From assembly GCF_014656415.1 (NCBI RefSeq), contig NZ_BNCJ01000007.1:74479-138478 (forward strand): 64,000 nucleotides of DNA. Direction: 5' to 3'. Below, piece by piece: positions 8,151-16,877 of this stretch; position 1 is the stretch's first letter; every line of letters starts with the position of its first letter. A program made the position numbers and the translations under genes. The notes below the pieces were generated by a model. That model saw only the letters and a list, made by a program, of their open reading frames with translations, was not told where the DNA came from and searched no databases. This stretch comes from Seohaeicola zhoushanensis. Its GTDB lineage: Bacteria > Pseudomonadota > Alphaproteobacteria > Rhodobacterales > Rhodobacteraceae.

Positions 8151-8549
8151 ATGACCGATCTTCACGGGGAATGCCTCTGCGGGGCCGTCGCCTACCAGGT
8201 GCCCGACCGCTTTGCCTATGCGCTGAACTGCCACTGCTCGCAATGCCGTCGCGCGACGGGCGCGGCCTTCAAGCCCTTCGCCGGGATCCCGCTGGCCGAT
8301 CTCCGCATCACCCGCGGGGCGCACAAGCTGACCAGCTGGGGCGACGACCAGGGCCAGGACCGGCGCTGTGGCACCTGCGGGTCGCTGCTCTGGTCGGTGG
8401 TCCGCGACGGCGCCTGGGCGCATGTCACGATGGGCACCCTGATGGATACCCCCTCGATCCGCCCGACGGCGCATATCTTCACCGGCTCGAAGGCGCCTTG
8501 GCACGAGATCACCGACGACCTGCCGCAGTTCCCTGAGTTTCCGGGCTGA
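8151..8549 (+). CDS. GFA family zinc protein (glutathione-dependent formaldehyde-activating enzyme-like)
   Basis: A 132-residue protein with the GFA/CENP-V zinc ligands: GECLCGAVAY, CHCSQCRRATG and RRCGTCGSLLW. Members bind two zinc ions; biochemical function is proved only for a few, so formaldehyde metabolism should not be assumed. It follows dinB by 22 bases, with a GGAAAGGAG ribosome binding site in the gap, and may be cotranscribed with it. It ends one base before the convergent N-formylglutamate amidohydrolase gene, leaving no room for a separate terminator. Confidence 0.88.
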   Translation: MTDLHGECLCGAVAYQVPDRFAYALNCHCSQCRRATGAAFKPFAGIPLADLRITRGAHKLTSWGDDQGQDRRCGTCGSLLWSVVRDGAWAHVTMGTLMDTPSIRPTAHIFTGSKAPWHEITDDLPQFPEFPG

Positions 8550-8550
8550 G

Positions 8551-9411
8551 CTATTCCGCCGCCAGCTGCATGTCGTCGCGCCGGATCGCGGCGATCTCGG
8601 CCACCACGCCGCGCAGTAGCTCGCGGACGGCGTCGAAGTTGGCGCTCGGCCGGATCCGCGCCTCGTCCATGTAGAGCGCCCGGTCGATCTCGACCTGGAT
8701 GGCGTGCTGGTTGCGCGAGGGACGGCCGTAGGCCTGGGTGACATAGGCCCCGGCGAAGGGCGCGTTCCTAGTCACCGCCAGCCCGGCGCCCGCAAAGGCC
8801 GCCTCGATCCGGTCGACCACATCGGCGGCGGCGGCCGCGCCGAAACGGTCGCCCAGCACGATCTCGGGGCGTCGGCGCGCGGTGCGGGCGACCCCATCCA
8901 TCGCCTCGTGCGGCATCGAGTGGCAGTCGATCAGGATCGCCTCGCCATGACGGGCATGGGCCTCGTCCAGCAGCGATTGCAGCGCGGTGTGATAGGGATG
9001 CCAGTATTGCGCGATCCGCTGCTGCGCCTCGGCCATCGGCAGGCGGCCGCGATAGATCGCCCGACCATTCGCGACCACCCGCGGAATGACCCCCAGCCCG
9101 CTTGCCACGCGCGGATTGTGGCCGTGCCGCCGGGCCCCCTCGATCAGCGCCGGGTCGAGCTCGTCGGTCGACCGGTTGAGGTCGATATAGGCCCGCGGCG
9201 CCCCGGCCCGCAGCAGCGGCGCCCCGAACTCGGGCACGCAGGCGAAGAGGTCATCGACGAAGGCATCCTCGGAGGAGCGAATCGCCAGCGTGTCGAGCTG
9301 GCTCAGGGCGACGAAACTCTCGGGATAAATTCCGCAGCCGTGCGGCGAGGAAAAAACGACGCAGGAGCGCCGTTCGCTCGGAAGGGCTAGATGAAAGGCG
9401 TTTTCTGGCAT
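8551..9411 (-). CDS. N-formylglutamate amidohydrolase family protein
   Basis: A 286-residue hydrolase starting MPENAFHLAL. The ATG at 9411 has an AGGAGA site seven bases upstream and is chosen over an upstream start at 9504. Family motifs include SSPHGCGIYP near the start, YIDLNRSTDELDP, and ILIDCHSMPHE. The family removes formyl groups from N-formylglutamate in histidine breakdown or acts on related N-acyl amino acids. No hut genes are nearby, so the in vivo substrate is open. Confidence 0.85.
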   Translation of the reverse strand: MPENAFHLALPSERRSCVVFSSPHGCGIYPESFVALSQLDTLAIRSSEDAFVDDLFACVPEFGAPLLRAGAPRAYIDLNRSTDELDPALIEGARRHGHNPRVASGLGVIPRVVANGRAIYRGRLPMAEAQQRIAQYWHPYHTALQSLLDEAHARHGEAILIDCHSMPHEAMDGVARTARRRPEIVLGDRFGAAAAADVVDRIEAAFAGAGLAVTRNAPFAGAYVTQAYGRPSRNQHAIQVEIDRALYMDEARIRPSANFDAVRELLRGVVAEIAAIRRDDMQLAAE

Positions 9412-9466
9412 CCGGTCTCCTTGATTGGAACTACAATACAGAGAAAGATGGTTGCACCAATAGCCC

Positions 9467-9495
9467 TTGAACAGTTCGACGACTCCTTTTATAGA
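9467..9495 (+). promoter_or_regulatory. Sigma70-type promoter for tRNA-Val
   Basis: TTGAAC at 9467-9472 and TATAGA at 9490-9495 are separated by 17 bases, about 70 bases before the tRNA. A GC hairpin (GGCGCGG, GTTT, CCGCGCC) at 9506-9523 follows. Confidence 0.55.
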
Positions 9496-9562
9496 CCCCG
9501 TCACCGGCGCGGGTTTCCGCGCCCCTTTCTTCTTGGGGACGGCCTCGCGCGTCGGTATTCAT

Positions 9563-9637
9563 GGGTGATTAGCTCAGTGGTAGAGCACTTCGTTGACATC
9601 GAAGGGGTCACAAGTTCGAACCTTGTATCGCCCACCA
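9563..9637 (+). tRNA. tRNA-Val (GAC)
   Basis: The acceptor stem GGGTGAT pairs with ATCGCCC at 9627-9633, and the CCA at 9635-9637 is encoded. The D arm contains AGCTCAGTGGTAGAGC. The anticodon stem CTTCG/CGAAG holds the loop TTGACAT, giving anticodon GAC at 9595-9597. The T loop is TTCGAAC. It is 75 bases with CCA, with no sign of truncation or an integrated element at its 3' end. Confidence 0.97.
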
Positions 9638-9715
9638 TGAATTCATCGTTCCGGCCCCGGCCGGGATGCCCGCAACCCGAGGCGCTGGCCCGCGCCGCAG
9701 ACAGAGGATAGGACC

Positions 9716-9841
9716 ATGAAGGTCAAGAACTCGCTCCGGTCGCTCAAGAACCGGCATCGCGATTGCCGGATCGTGCGCCGCAAAGGCCGCGTCTACGTGA
9801 TCAACAAGACCCAGCGCCGCTACAAGGCCCGTCAGGGCTGA
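9716..9841 (+). CDS. rpmJ: 50S ribosomal protein L36, zinc-independent type
   Basis: A 41-residue basic protein ([18 protein letters not shown], ending RRYKARQG) matching the alphaproteobacterial L36. It has only one cysteine, and asparagine stands where the zinc form has cysteine (VYVINK), so it should not bind zinc. An AGAGGATAGG ribosome binding site lies just upstream. A strong terminator follows at 9865. Confidence 0.95.
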   Translation: MKVKNSLRSLKNRHRDCRIVRRKGRVYVINKTQRRYKARQG

Positions 9842-9864
9842 AGCCAAGCGCAAGATGGTTTGCA

Positions 9865-9889
9865 GGGCCGCCCTTCGAGGCGGCCCTTT
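9865..9889 (+). terminator. Rho-independent terminator after rpmJ
   Basis: GGGCCGCC at 9865-9872 pairs with GGCGGCCC at 9879-9886 around CTTCGA, followed by TTTGCGTTT. Confidence 0.8.
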
Positions 9890-10026
9890 GCGTTTGGCCG
9901 GTTGCGGATCCTTGCCGGCGCGGGAAATTCTGACAGAAAACGTCGAGATATTCATTGGCAGGTGGCCCGCCCTGCTTTACAGAGCGTTTCAGTCGGGAAT
10001 TACCCCGCAAGCGACAGGACGACAAC

Positions 10027-11043
10027 ATGACACGCCCCACCTCGACACTCGCCGCCGCCGCGCTGCTGGCCCTGTGCGCCGGTGCCGCCGTTGCCGACGA
10101 GCTGAACATCTATTCCTCGCGCCACTACGACACCGACGAAAACCTCTACGAGGATTTCGAGAAGGCCACCGGAATCACCATCAACCGTATCGAGGGCGAT
10201 GCCGACGAGCTGATCGCCCGGATGCAAGCCGAGGGCGCGAATTCGCCCGCCGACATCCTGATCACCGTCGACACCTCGCGACTCGAGCGGGCGAAGCTCG
10301 CCGGCGTGCTGCAGTCGGTCGACAGCGACACCCTCGAAGCAAAGATCCCGGCCTATCTGCAGGACGCCGACAACCAGTGGTTCGGCTTCTCGCAGCGCGC
10401 GCGGATCATCTTCTACAACAAGGCCGATGTGGCCAACCCGCCGCAGACCTATGCCGCGCTGGCCGATCCGGCCTACAAGGGCATGATCTGCATCCGCTCC
10501 TCGACCAATACCTACAACCAGACCCTGCTGGCCGCGATCGTCACCCACGTCGGTGAAGCGGCGGCCAAGGACTGGGCGGCAGGCGTGGTCGCCAACATGG
10601 CGCGCGACCCGCAGGGCGGCGACACCGACCAGCTGCGCGGCCTCGCTTCGGGCGAGTGCGACATCGCGGTGTCGAACACCTATTACTTCGCCCGTTCGAT
10701 CCGCACCGAGGTCAAGGGCCTCAGCGAATACCGCGAGAACATCGGCTGGGTCTTCCCCGACCAGGACGGCAACGGCGCCCACATGAACCTCTCGGGCGGT
10801 GGCGTCGCGGCCCATGCGCCGAACCGCGAGAACGCGGTGAAGTTTCTCGAATACCTGACCAGCGACTCGGCCCAGCACTATTTCTCGGCCGGTAACGACG
10901 AGTATCCGGCCGTGGAAGGCGTCGAGATCTCGCCCGCTGTGGCCTCGCTCGGTACCTTCAAGCCGGACAGCGTCTCGCTCTCCGACGTGGCGGCGAATCT
11001 GCCCGTCGCGCAGAAGATCTTCAACGAAGTCGGCTGGAAGTAA
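10027..11043 (+). CDS. Periplasmic Fe(3+)-binding protein of an ABC transporter (FbpA/FutA type)
   Basis: A 338-residue substrate-binding protein starting MTRPTSTLAAAALLALCAG, a signal peptide cut after AVA. The mature part begins DELNIYSSRHYDTDE, the typical FbpA/FutA start, and has SNTYYFARS with paired tyrosines that usually coordinate iron. An AGGACGACAAC site precedes the ATG at 10027. Permease and ATPase genes are not adjacent, so it must work with a transporter encoded elsewhere. A hairpin ends the unit. No obvious Fur or iron-rhodo box was found upstream. Confidence 0.9.
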   Translation: MTRPTSTLAAAALLALCAGAAVADELNIYSSRHYDTDENLYEDFEKATGITINRIEGDADELIARMQAEGANSPADILITVDTSRLERAKLAGVLQSVDSDTLEAKIPAYLQDADNQWFGFSQRARIIFYNKADVANPPQTYAALADPAYKGMICIRSSTNTYNQTLLAAIVTHVGEAAAKDWAAGVVANMARDPQGGDTDQLRGLASGECDIAVSNTYYFARSIRTEVKGLSEYRENIGWVFPDQDGNGAHMNLSGGGVAAHAPNRENAVKFLEYLTSDSAQHYFSAGNDEYPAVEGVEISPAVASLGTFKPDSVSLSDVAANLPVAQKIFNEVGWK

Positions 11044-11051
11044 GCCCTCGA

Positions 11052-11077
11052 GGCGCCGCGGGATGACCCGCGGCGCC
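11052..11077 (+). terminator. Perfect 11-bp hairpin after the iron-binding protein gene
   Basis: GGCGCCGCGGG at 11052-11062 pairs with 11067-11077 around ATGA, starting eight bases after the stop codon. It lacks a T-run. Confidence 0.55.
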
Positions 11078-11267
11078 ACCCTGCTTGCGACGAACAGGCC
11101 GGCAAGTCCGGAAAACCAGCCCCGTCAAAACGAATTTTCCTTTTCCGCCTCGGCAGGTTTGCCATTATTCTATGATTGCGGTAGCGCTGCCGGATATTCC
11201 CCCCGGCGCCGCCGGGTGGCCCGGGATCATCCCGCGCCACGCATTTTGTTCTGGAAGCTTCGACACG

Positions 11268-12152
11268 ATGCCGCTCGCCTGCGTATTGATCTCGGACATT
11301 ACCGGCAGCACCCAGCTCTACGAACGCGAGGGTGGCGAGGTCGCCGCGCATTACATCGAGACGGTCGTGGCACGGATGCGCGAGATCATCGCCGAGGCGG
11401 GCGGGCATTGCGTCAAGTCCAAGGGCGACGACACCATCAGCTTCTTCAACCACCCCGATTATGCCTTCGAGGCGGCCTGGGCGATGGTGAACGAGAACTG
11501 GGACAATGACATGTCGGTCCACGCCGGGATCTATTTCGGCGAGGTGGTGCATCAGGAGGCCAGCATCTTCGGCGGTGCGGTGAACACTGCCGCGCGGCTG
11601 GCTTCGCTGGCCAAGCCCGGCGAGATCCTGCTGGGCGACAACTGCTACGACGACCTCGCCGCGCCGCACAAGAAGCGCCTGGTGCCGATCGGCGAGCTGC
11701 TGCTGAAGGGCAAGGAGGCGCCCACCAAGGTCTATGCCGCCTCGGTGCCGAGCCTCGCCGCGACCACTGTAGTCTTCGGCCGCGGCGGCCCGAAGGGCCG
11801 CGCCAGCCACACCGAGACGGTCGAGCTGACGCTCGCGGGCCGCACCTGGCATCTCAACGAGGGCGAGACGCTTTCGATCGGGCGTTCGGCCGACTGTGAC
11901 ATCGTGCTCGATCAGGCCTGGGTCTCGCGCCGCCATGGCGAATTCACCATCCGGCAGTCGCAGCTGGAATATACCGACCACAGCTCCTCGGGGTCGCTGG
12001 TGCTCAGCCCGGACGGCAAGGAGCTTTCGGTGCACCGTCGCACCACCATGCTCTCGGGCTCAGGCAGCGTGCTCTTCGGCCCCCGCGAGACGGCAGAGGA
12101 CAACTGCACCCTCTCCTTCGTCGCCTACGGCATCAACGTTCAGGCCTCATGA
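11268..12152 (+). CDS. Class III adenylate/guanylate cyclase with C-terminal FHA domain
   Basis: A 294-residue soluble protein starting MPLACVLISDITGSTQLYE. The cyclase domain (about 1-165) has the metal aspartates D10 and D54 (SKGDDTISFF) and the catalytic NTAARLAS motif. The C-terminal part (about 190-270) is a forkhead-associated fold with SIGRSADCDIVLDQ and VSRRHGEF, which reads phosphothreonine peptides. This implies control of cyclic nucleotide output by a Ser/Thr kinase partner, not present here. The ATG at 11268 has GGAAG upstream; upstream in-frame starts lack support. It overlaps the next gene by ATGA, implying translational coupling. Confidence 0.88.
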   Translation: MPLACVLISDITGSTQLYEREGGEVAAHYIETVVARMREIIAEAGGHCVKSKGDDTISFFNHPDYAFEAAWAMVNENWDNDMSVHAGIYFGEVVHQEASIFGGAVNTAARLASLAKPGEILLGDNCYDDLAAPHKKRLVPIGELLLKGKEAPTKVYAASVPSLAATTVVFGRGGPKGRASHTETVELTLAGRTWHLNEGETLSIGRSADCDIVLDQAWVSRRHGEFTIRQSQLEYTDHSSSGSLVLSPDGKELSVHRRTTMLSGSGSVLFGPRETAEDNCTLSFVAYGINVQAS

Positions 12153-13027
12153 TCTCCATTACCCAACGCCTGCCGCTGACCATCGTCAGCGGCTTTCTCG
12201 GTGCCGGCAAGACGACGCTGGTGAACCGGCTGCTGGCCGAGGACCACGGGCTGCGGCTGATGGTCATCGTCAACGACTTCGGCGCGATCAACATCGACGC
12301 CGGGCTGATCCGCGACCGTGGCGCGCAGACCATCGAGCTGCAGAACGGCTGCATCTGCTGCTCGACCGAGGGCGACCTCTTCGCGGCGCTGAATGCGGCG
12401 CTGGACCATGTGCCGCGCCCCGATCACCTGCTGGTCGAGACCAGCGGCATCGCAGATCCCGCGGCCATCGCCCAGACCGCCATAGCCGAGCCCGAGATCT
12501 CCTATGGCGGCATCCTGACGCTGGTCGACGCGCTGAATGCCCCCACCCTGCTAGACGATCCGCTGCTGGCGCCGCAGGTGGTGCAGCAGATCCGCGCCGG
12601 CGACCTGGTTCTGGTGACCAAGACCGAGGCGCCCGACCCCGCCTTCCTCGCGCGCCTGCGCGACCTCGGCGCCCGCGCCCCGGCGCCGCTGACCGAGGCA
12701 CCGCTGGCGCCGCTGCTCTTCGGCATGGTGCCCCTGCCCGGCCGCCAGGCCCCGGCACCCCACCCGGCCTATGTGTCCTGGAGCCATGTCTCGGACCGTC
12801 CCATCGGGCGCGAGGCGATGGGCGCGCGGCTGGCGGAGCGGCCGGCGGGGCTCTACCGGATGAAGGGCACCGTGCTCACCGATGCCGGTGCCTATGCGCT
12901 GGACGTGGTCGGCCAGCACGTCGAGGCCCGCCGCACCCGTGCCGAGCGCACCGAGCTGGTCGGCCTCGGCCCCCGTGACCGGATCAGCACCGCCGAGATC
13001 GACGCCTGGTGGCGCGGAGAAGGCTGA
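12149..13027 (+). CDS. COG0523/CobW-family GTP-binding metallochaperone
   Basis: A 292-residue G3E GTPase. The P-loop GFLGAGKTT spans residues 15-23, the metal-binding GCICCS motif follows about 50 residues later, and LVETSGIADP is the switch region. The C-terminal CobW domain is present but lacks a long histidine run. Family members insert or traffic zinc, cobalt or other metals. It overlaps the FHA-cyclase stop by four bases, so the two are coexpressed. A compound hairpin repeat follows, shared with the convergent glycosyltransferase gene. Confidence 0.88.
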   Translation: MISITQRLPLTIVSGFLGAGKTTLVNRLLAEDHGLRLMVIVNDFGAINIDAGLIRDRGAQTIELQNGCICCSTEGDLFAALNAALDHVPRPDHLLVETSGIADPAAIAQTAIAEPEISYGGILTLVDALNAPTLLDDPLLAPQVVQQIRAGDLVLVTKTEAPDPAFLARLRDLGARAPAPLTEAPLAPLLFGMVPLPGRQAPAPHPAYVSWSHVSDRPIGREAMGARLAERPAGLYRMKGTVLTDAGAYALDVVGQHVEARRTRAERTELVGLGPRDRISTAEIDAWWRGEG

Positions 13028-13036
13028 CTCAGGGGG

Positions 13037-13081
13037 CCGAAATCCGTTACGGATTTCGGACGTTTTCCTTGCAGGAAAACG
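13037..13081. repeat. Compound hairpin repeat, site A (convergent junction)
   Basis: Two adjacent hairpins: CCGAAATCCG with its complement (13037-13059, loop TTA) and CGTTTTCCT with its complement (13061-13081, loop TGC). The first loop TTA is the reverse of the glycosyltransferase stop codon, so the repeat encodes the C-terminal tail of that protein (FSCKENVRNP). The same hairpin types occur at sites B (16878-16983), C (38675-38722) and D (48718-48825). Confidence 0.85.
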
Positions 13082-14957
13082 GCTCGGCACCAACCATCGG
13101 CTCGGCCACCGATTGGCCATGCTGGGTCTTGTCCCAGTAGTGCGGCGCGACGACCAGCTCGGCCATCGCCTTCACCGCCGCCAGCGCACCGAAGACGAAA
13201 TAGAAGGGCATCGTCACGATCCAGGGGATCAGGAACCCGCGCCCCGCCCGTCGTGCGCCGATCCCCGCCACCAGCACCGAGATCAGCTCGACCGCAAAGA
13301 TCACGCTGCCCGCCAGCACGAAGAACCGTGCCGGCACCAGCGCCAGCGCCGGATGGCCCATGCCGAACAGGATCAGCCAGTAGGACCAGAGCACCGGGGC
13401 CAGCAGGAACTGGCAGACGGTGCCGATGAAGAAGGCCTGGAAGCTCAGGAACCGCCGCGTGCCCAGATCGCGCCACAGGGCCCAGGGCGAGGCCATGTGA
13501 ACGAGGTAGGTCACCATGAACCCCTTCAACCAGCGCGACCGCTGCTTGATCCAGGGCCAAGGCCGGCAGGTCGCCTCCTCGTAGGTGGTGGTATCGACCA
13601 TCTCGGTACGCCAGCCGGCGCGGCAGAGGCGCATCCCGAGGTCGGCGTCCTCGGTCACGCTGTGGGCATCCCAGCGCTCCAGCCGTTCGAGCGCCGCGCG
13701 GCGGAAGAACAGCGTGGTGCCCCCCAGCGGCACCACCAGCCGCAGCCGGTCGAGCGCGGGCATCACCACCCGGAACCAGGCCGAATACTCCAGCGCGAAG
13801 CAGCGGGCGATCCAGCTGCTGCGCGGGTTGTAGAAGTCGAGCACGCCCTGCAGGCAGACGACATCCTCGGGCGCGGTGGCGAAACGGTCGGCCACCCGTT
13901 CGATCTGATCCGCCGCCGGCGCGTCCTCGGCATCCCAGACGCCGATGATCTCGCCCTGGCAGAAATCCAGCGCATAGTTCATCGCCCGCGGCTTGGTGGT
14001 CAGCCCGCTGTAGCCGGGCACGACCACCACCCGCATCCAGGACGGCAGCAGGGTGCGTTCCAGCGTCTGGCGCGTCACGTCGTCATGTTCCTCGAGCACC
14101 AGCACCACCTCGAGCAGCGCCTTGGGGTAGGTCAGCCGCGACAGCCGCTGCACCAGGGCATGGGCGATCTCGGTCTCGCGGAACAGCGGCACCAGGACCG
14201 AGACCTTGGGCCGCCGCCCCACCGGTGCGGCGGGTTCGGGGGCATCCTGGCGGCCGGTCAGACAGACCCCGAGCGCCACCAGACGCAGCGCCGCGAAGAG
14301 AAGCGTGGCCAGCGCCGCCACAGCGCCCAGCGCGGTCAGCGCCAGGGCCGGCGCCAGCGCCAGGCCGGTCAGCACGGCCAAGCCCGCCAGCGCCACACCG
14401 AGGCGATGGAGGAAGCTCCACCGGCGGCAGCTCATGTCGATCGACAGCCGGGTTTCCGCCGCCCGTGCCAGGTTCGGTGCGAATTGTTCGGCGATGACCG
14501 CCTCCACCTCGTCGCGGCGGACCAGCACCGGCACGAGCCGGAACGGCAAACCGCTCAGCAGGGCGCGCAATTCGGCGAAGCCTTCCGGCCGCGCGGTGGC
14601 AATGAACAGCATGTCGCCGAGCTTCTGCCAGGGCAGTGCCTTGTGGCGTATCCAGAACCCGGCGGTGCGCAGAGCGCCAAGCGCGGGGTCGGGCGGCGAT
14701 TCGGCGAGATCGACCCAACGGATGCCGAACTGCGCCGCCAGCGCCGCCTGCAGTTGTGCGCGGCTGGCCCAGCCCTCGGCGACCACGATCTCGCCCAGCG
14801 AGGCATCGAGCTTGAGTTGCTTGCCCAGCGCGATGACCAGTTGTTCCTGGCTGATCGCGCCCTGCGCCACCATCACCTGGCCCAACGGCAGCCTGGGTTG
14901 CGGCACATCGCTTTCGGTCTCGCGGTTGTCGACCAACCGCAGGAAGGACGTGCTCAT
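13047..14957 (-). CDS. Membrane-bound family 2 glycosyltransferase with N-terminal GspE/MshEN-like domain
   Basis: A 636-residue polysaccharide-synthase-like protein. Residues about 20-130 resemble the N-terminal domain of GspE/PilB ATPases (GQVMVAQGAISQEQLVIALG). Two hydrophobic helices follow near 165-215. The GT2 domain then shows VLVPLFRETE, WDAEDAP (DxD), TEDADLGMRL and QRSRWLKG, the Q/RxxRW signature of processive synthases. Several membrane helices close the protein. MshEN-like domains bind cyclic-di-GMP in some ATPases, so c-di-GMP control is possible but unproved. The ATG at 14957 is preferred over 14966 because AGGAG is nine bases away. The last residues are encoded by the hairpin repeat. 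Confidence 0.85.
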   Translation of the reverse strand: MSTSFLRLVDNRETESDVPQPRLPLGQVMVAQGAISQEQLVIALGKQLKLDASLGEIVVAEGWASRAQLQAALAAQFGIRWVDLAESPPDPALGALRTAGFWIRHKALPWQKLGDMLFIATARPEGFAELRALLSGLPFRLVPVLVRRDEVEAVIAEQFAPNLARAAETRLSIDMSCRRWSFLHRLGVALAGLAVLTGLALAPALALTALGAVAALATLLFAALRLVALGVCLTGRQDAPEPAAPVGRRPKVSVLVPLFRETEIAHALVQRLSRLTYPKALLEVVLVLEEHDDVTRQTLERTLLPSWMRVVVVPGYSGLTTKPRAMNYALDFCQGEIIGVWDAEDAPAADQIERVADRFATAPEDVVCLQGVLDFYNPRSSWIARCFALEYSAWFRVVMPALDRLRLVVPLGGTTLFFRRAALERLERWDAHSVTEDADLGMRLCRAGWRTEMVDTTTYEEATCRPWPWIKQRSRWLKGFMVTYLVHMASPWALWRDLGTRRFLSFQAFFIGTVCQFLLAPVLWSYWLILFGMGHPALALVPARFFVLAGSVIFAVELISVLVAGIGARRAGRGFLIPWIVTMPFYFVFGALAAVKAMAELVVAPHYWDKTQHGQSVAEPMVGAEPFSCKENVRNP

Positions 14958-15027
14958 CGGGGCCATCTCCTCTCGGGATGGCCCACCTCAGCGCACCGAA
15001 GTTAATTTGCGGTTAAGGCCCGCGGGA

Positions 15028-16191
15028 TCAGCCGGCCTTGCGCTCGGCCATGGCGGCGGCGAAGCGCTCGAACAGGTAGTAGCTGTCCTGCGGGCCGGGG
15101 CTCGCCTCGGGGTGATACTGCACCGACCAGACCGGGCGGTCGGTCATGCGGATACCGCAGTTCGAGCCGTCGAAGAGCGAGCGGTGGGTTTCGGTCACGC
15201 CCTCGGGCAGGGTCTGCGCATCGACCGCGAACCCGTGGTTCATCGAGGTGATCTCGACCTTGCCGGTTTCCAGGTCCTTCACCGGGTGGTTGGCGCCGTG
15301 GTGGCCGTGGTTCATCTTCACGGTCTTCGCGCCCAGCGCCAGCGCCAGCATCTGGTGGCCAAGGCAGATGCCGAAGACCGGAAGTTCGGTTGTGTCGAGC
15401 ACTTGCCGGATCATCGGCACGGCATAGGTGCCGGTCGCCGCCGGGTCGCCCGGTCCGTTCGACAGGAAGACGCCGTCGGGTTCATGCGCCAGCACCTCCT
15501 CGGCGGTGGCGGTGGCGGGCAGCACGGTCACGTCGCAGCCGACTGTCGCCAGGCAGCGCAGGATGTTGCGCTTGGCGCCGTAATCGACCGCCACGACCTT
15601 GAACTTCGGCTCATCCTGCGTGCCGAAGCCCTGCGGCCAGGCCCAGCGGGTCTCGTTCCAGCGGTAGCTCTGCGCGCAGGTGACGTCCTTGGCGAGGTCC
15701 ATGCCCTCCAGCCCCGGCCAGGCGCGGGCGGCGGCGACGAGCGCCTCGATGTCGAACTTGCCCTCGGGGTTGTGCACCAGGGCCACGTTCGGCGCGCCCT
15801 GCTGGCGGATCGCGCGGGTCAGCCGGCGGGTGTCGATGCCGCCGATGGCGATGCGGCCGCGCCGTTCGAGCCAACCCTGCAGTGCCTCGGCGCTGCGCCA
15901 GTTGCTGGGCGCAGTCGGGTCCCATTTGACCACCATGCCGGCGGCCACCGGCTCGGCGGTCTCGTCGTCCTCGGGGTTCACCCCGACGTTGCCGACATGC
16001 GGGAAGGTAAAGGTGACGATCTGGCCGGCATAGGAGGGATCGGTCATGATCTCCTGGTAGCCGGTCATCGCGGTGTTGAAGCAGAGCTCGGCCACGGTCT
16101 GTCCGGTGGCGCCGAAGCCCTGTCCGTAGAAGATGGTTCCATCGGCAAGAGCCAGACAAGCGGTCGGCCGGGCGGGTGCATGGACGGGCAT
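15028..16191 (-). CDS. carA: Carbamoyl-phosphate synthase small subunit
   Basis: A 387-residue glutaminase subunit that supplies ammonia to CarB for carbamoyl phosphate in pyrimidine and arginine synthesis. The N-terminal domain has LADGTIFYGQGFG and NTAMTGYQEIMTDPSYAGQ. The class I amidotransferase domain has the nucleophile in FGICLGHQ and the His/Glu pair in QYHPEASPGP. AGGAGACTC precedes the ATG at 16191. The large subunit is not nearby. It is divergent from yqeY, with about 165 bases between the starts. Confidence 0.96.
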   Translation of the reverse strand: MPVHAPARPTACLALADGTIFYGQGFGATGQTVAELCFNTAMTGYQEIMTDPSYAGQIVTFTFPHVGNVGVNPEDDETAEPVAAGMVVKWDPTAPSNWRSAEALQGWLERRGRIAIGGIDTRRLTRAIRQQGAPNVALVHNPEGKFDIEALVAAARAWPGLEGMDLAKDVTCAQSYRWNETRWAWPQGFGTQDEPKFKVVAVDYGAKRNILRCLATVGCDVTVLPATATAEEVLAHEPDGVFLSNGPGDPAATGTYAVPMIRQVLDTTELPVFGICLGHQMLALALGAKTVKMNHGHHGANHPVKDLETGKVEITSMNHGFAVDAQTLPEGVTETHRSLFDGSNCGIRMTDRPVWSVQYHPEASPGPQDSYYLFERFAAAMAERKAG

Positions 16192-16356
16192 GTCACGAGT
16201 CTCCTGTTTCGGGCAAATTGGCGGATATCTAGGAGTGTCCTCCGGCGGGGTCAACCCACAGGAATGCCGATGTGACGTCGCGCAAGGCCAGTTGTGTCCG
16301 CCACCCGGAATGGCTAATGTCCGGTGTTTGACGATCCATGGGGATGGAACGGAAAT

Positions 16357-16824
16357 ATGGACTTGCGCACTCGGGTCAATACGGCCCTGAAACAGGCAAT
16401 GCGCGACAAGGCGACCACCCGCCTGTCGACGCTGCGCCTGATCAACGCGGCAATCAAGGATCAGGACATCGCCGCGCGCGGCGAAACCGGCGACGACCGC
16501 GGCGTGGATGACGCCCAGGTGCTGGCGATCCTCGGCAAGATGACCAAGCAGCGCCACGAAAGCGCGCGGGCCTACGAGGAAGGCGGCCGGCTCGACCTCG
16601 CCGAACGCGAACGCGAAGAGATCGAGGTGATTTCGGAGTTCCTGCCGCGCCAGCTGGACGAGGACGAGATGGAGGCGGCCGTGGACGCCGCCGTGACCTC
16701 GACCGGCGCCAGCTCGATCCGCGACATGGGCAGGGTCATGGCCGAGCTCAAGGCCCGCCACACCGGGCAGATGGACTTTGCCAAGGTAGGGCCGCTGGTC
16801 AAGAACCGGCTCTGCACCGGCTGA
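16357..16824 (+). CDS. GatB/YqeY domain protein
   Basis: A 155-residue protein starting MDLRTRVNTALKQAMRDKA, with the helical YqeY fold and the typical EVISEFLPRQLDEDE and GRVMAELKARHTGQMDFAKVGPLVK segments. The family resembles the tail domain of the amidotransferase subunit GatB and may bind tRNA, but its role is unproved. It is divergently placed from carA, an arrangement common in related bacteria. A four-hairpin repeat cluster follows. Confidence 0.9.
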   Translation: MDLRTRVNTALKQAMRDKATTRLSTLRLINAAIKDQDIAARGETGDDRGVDDAQVLAILGKMTKQRHESARAYEEGGRLDLAEREREEIEVISEFLPRQLDEDEMEAAVDAAVTSTGASSIRDMGRVMAELKARHTGQMDFAKVGPLVKNRLCTG

Positions 16825-16877
16825 ACCATAGGTGGGTGCCAACCCACCTTCCACCACCGAAAATCGAGAACCCCGAA

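Noticed and set aside
7857-8744. Minus-strand frame opposite dinB and the GFA gene
   Set aside because: It is Arg/Ala-rich shadow sequence with no homology signal, opposite two confidently assigned genes.
9421-9450. EcfG promoter near the N-formylglutamate amidohydrolase
   Set aside because: GGAAC is present but the second element reads TGGT rather than CGTT, and it points away from the gene.
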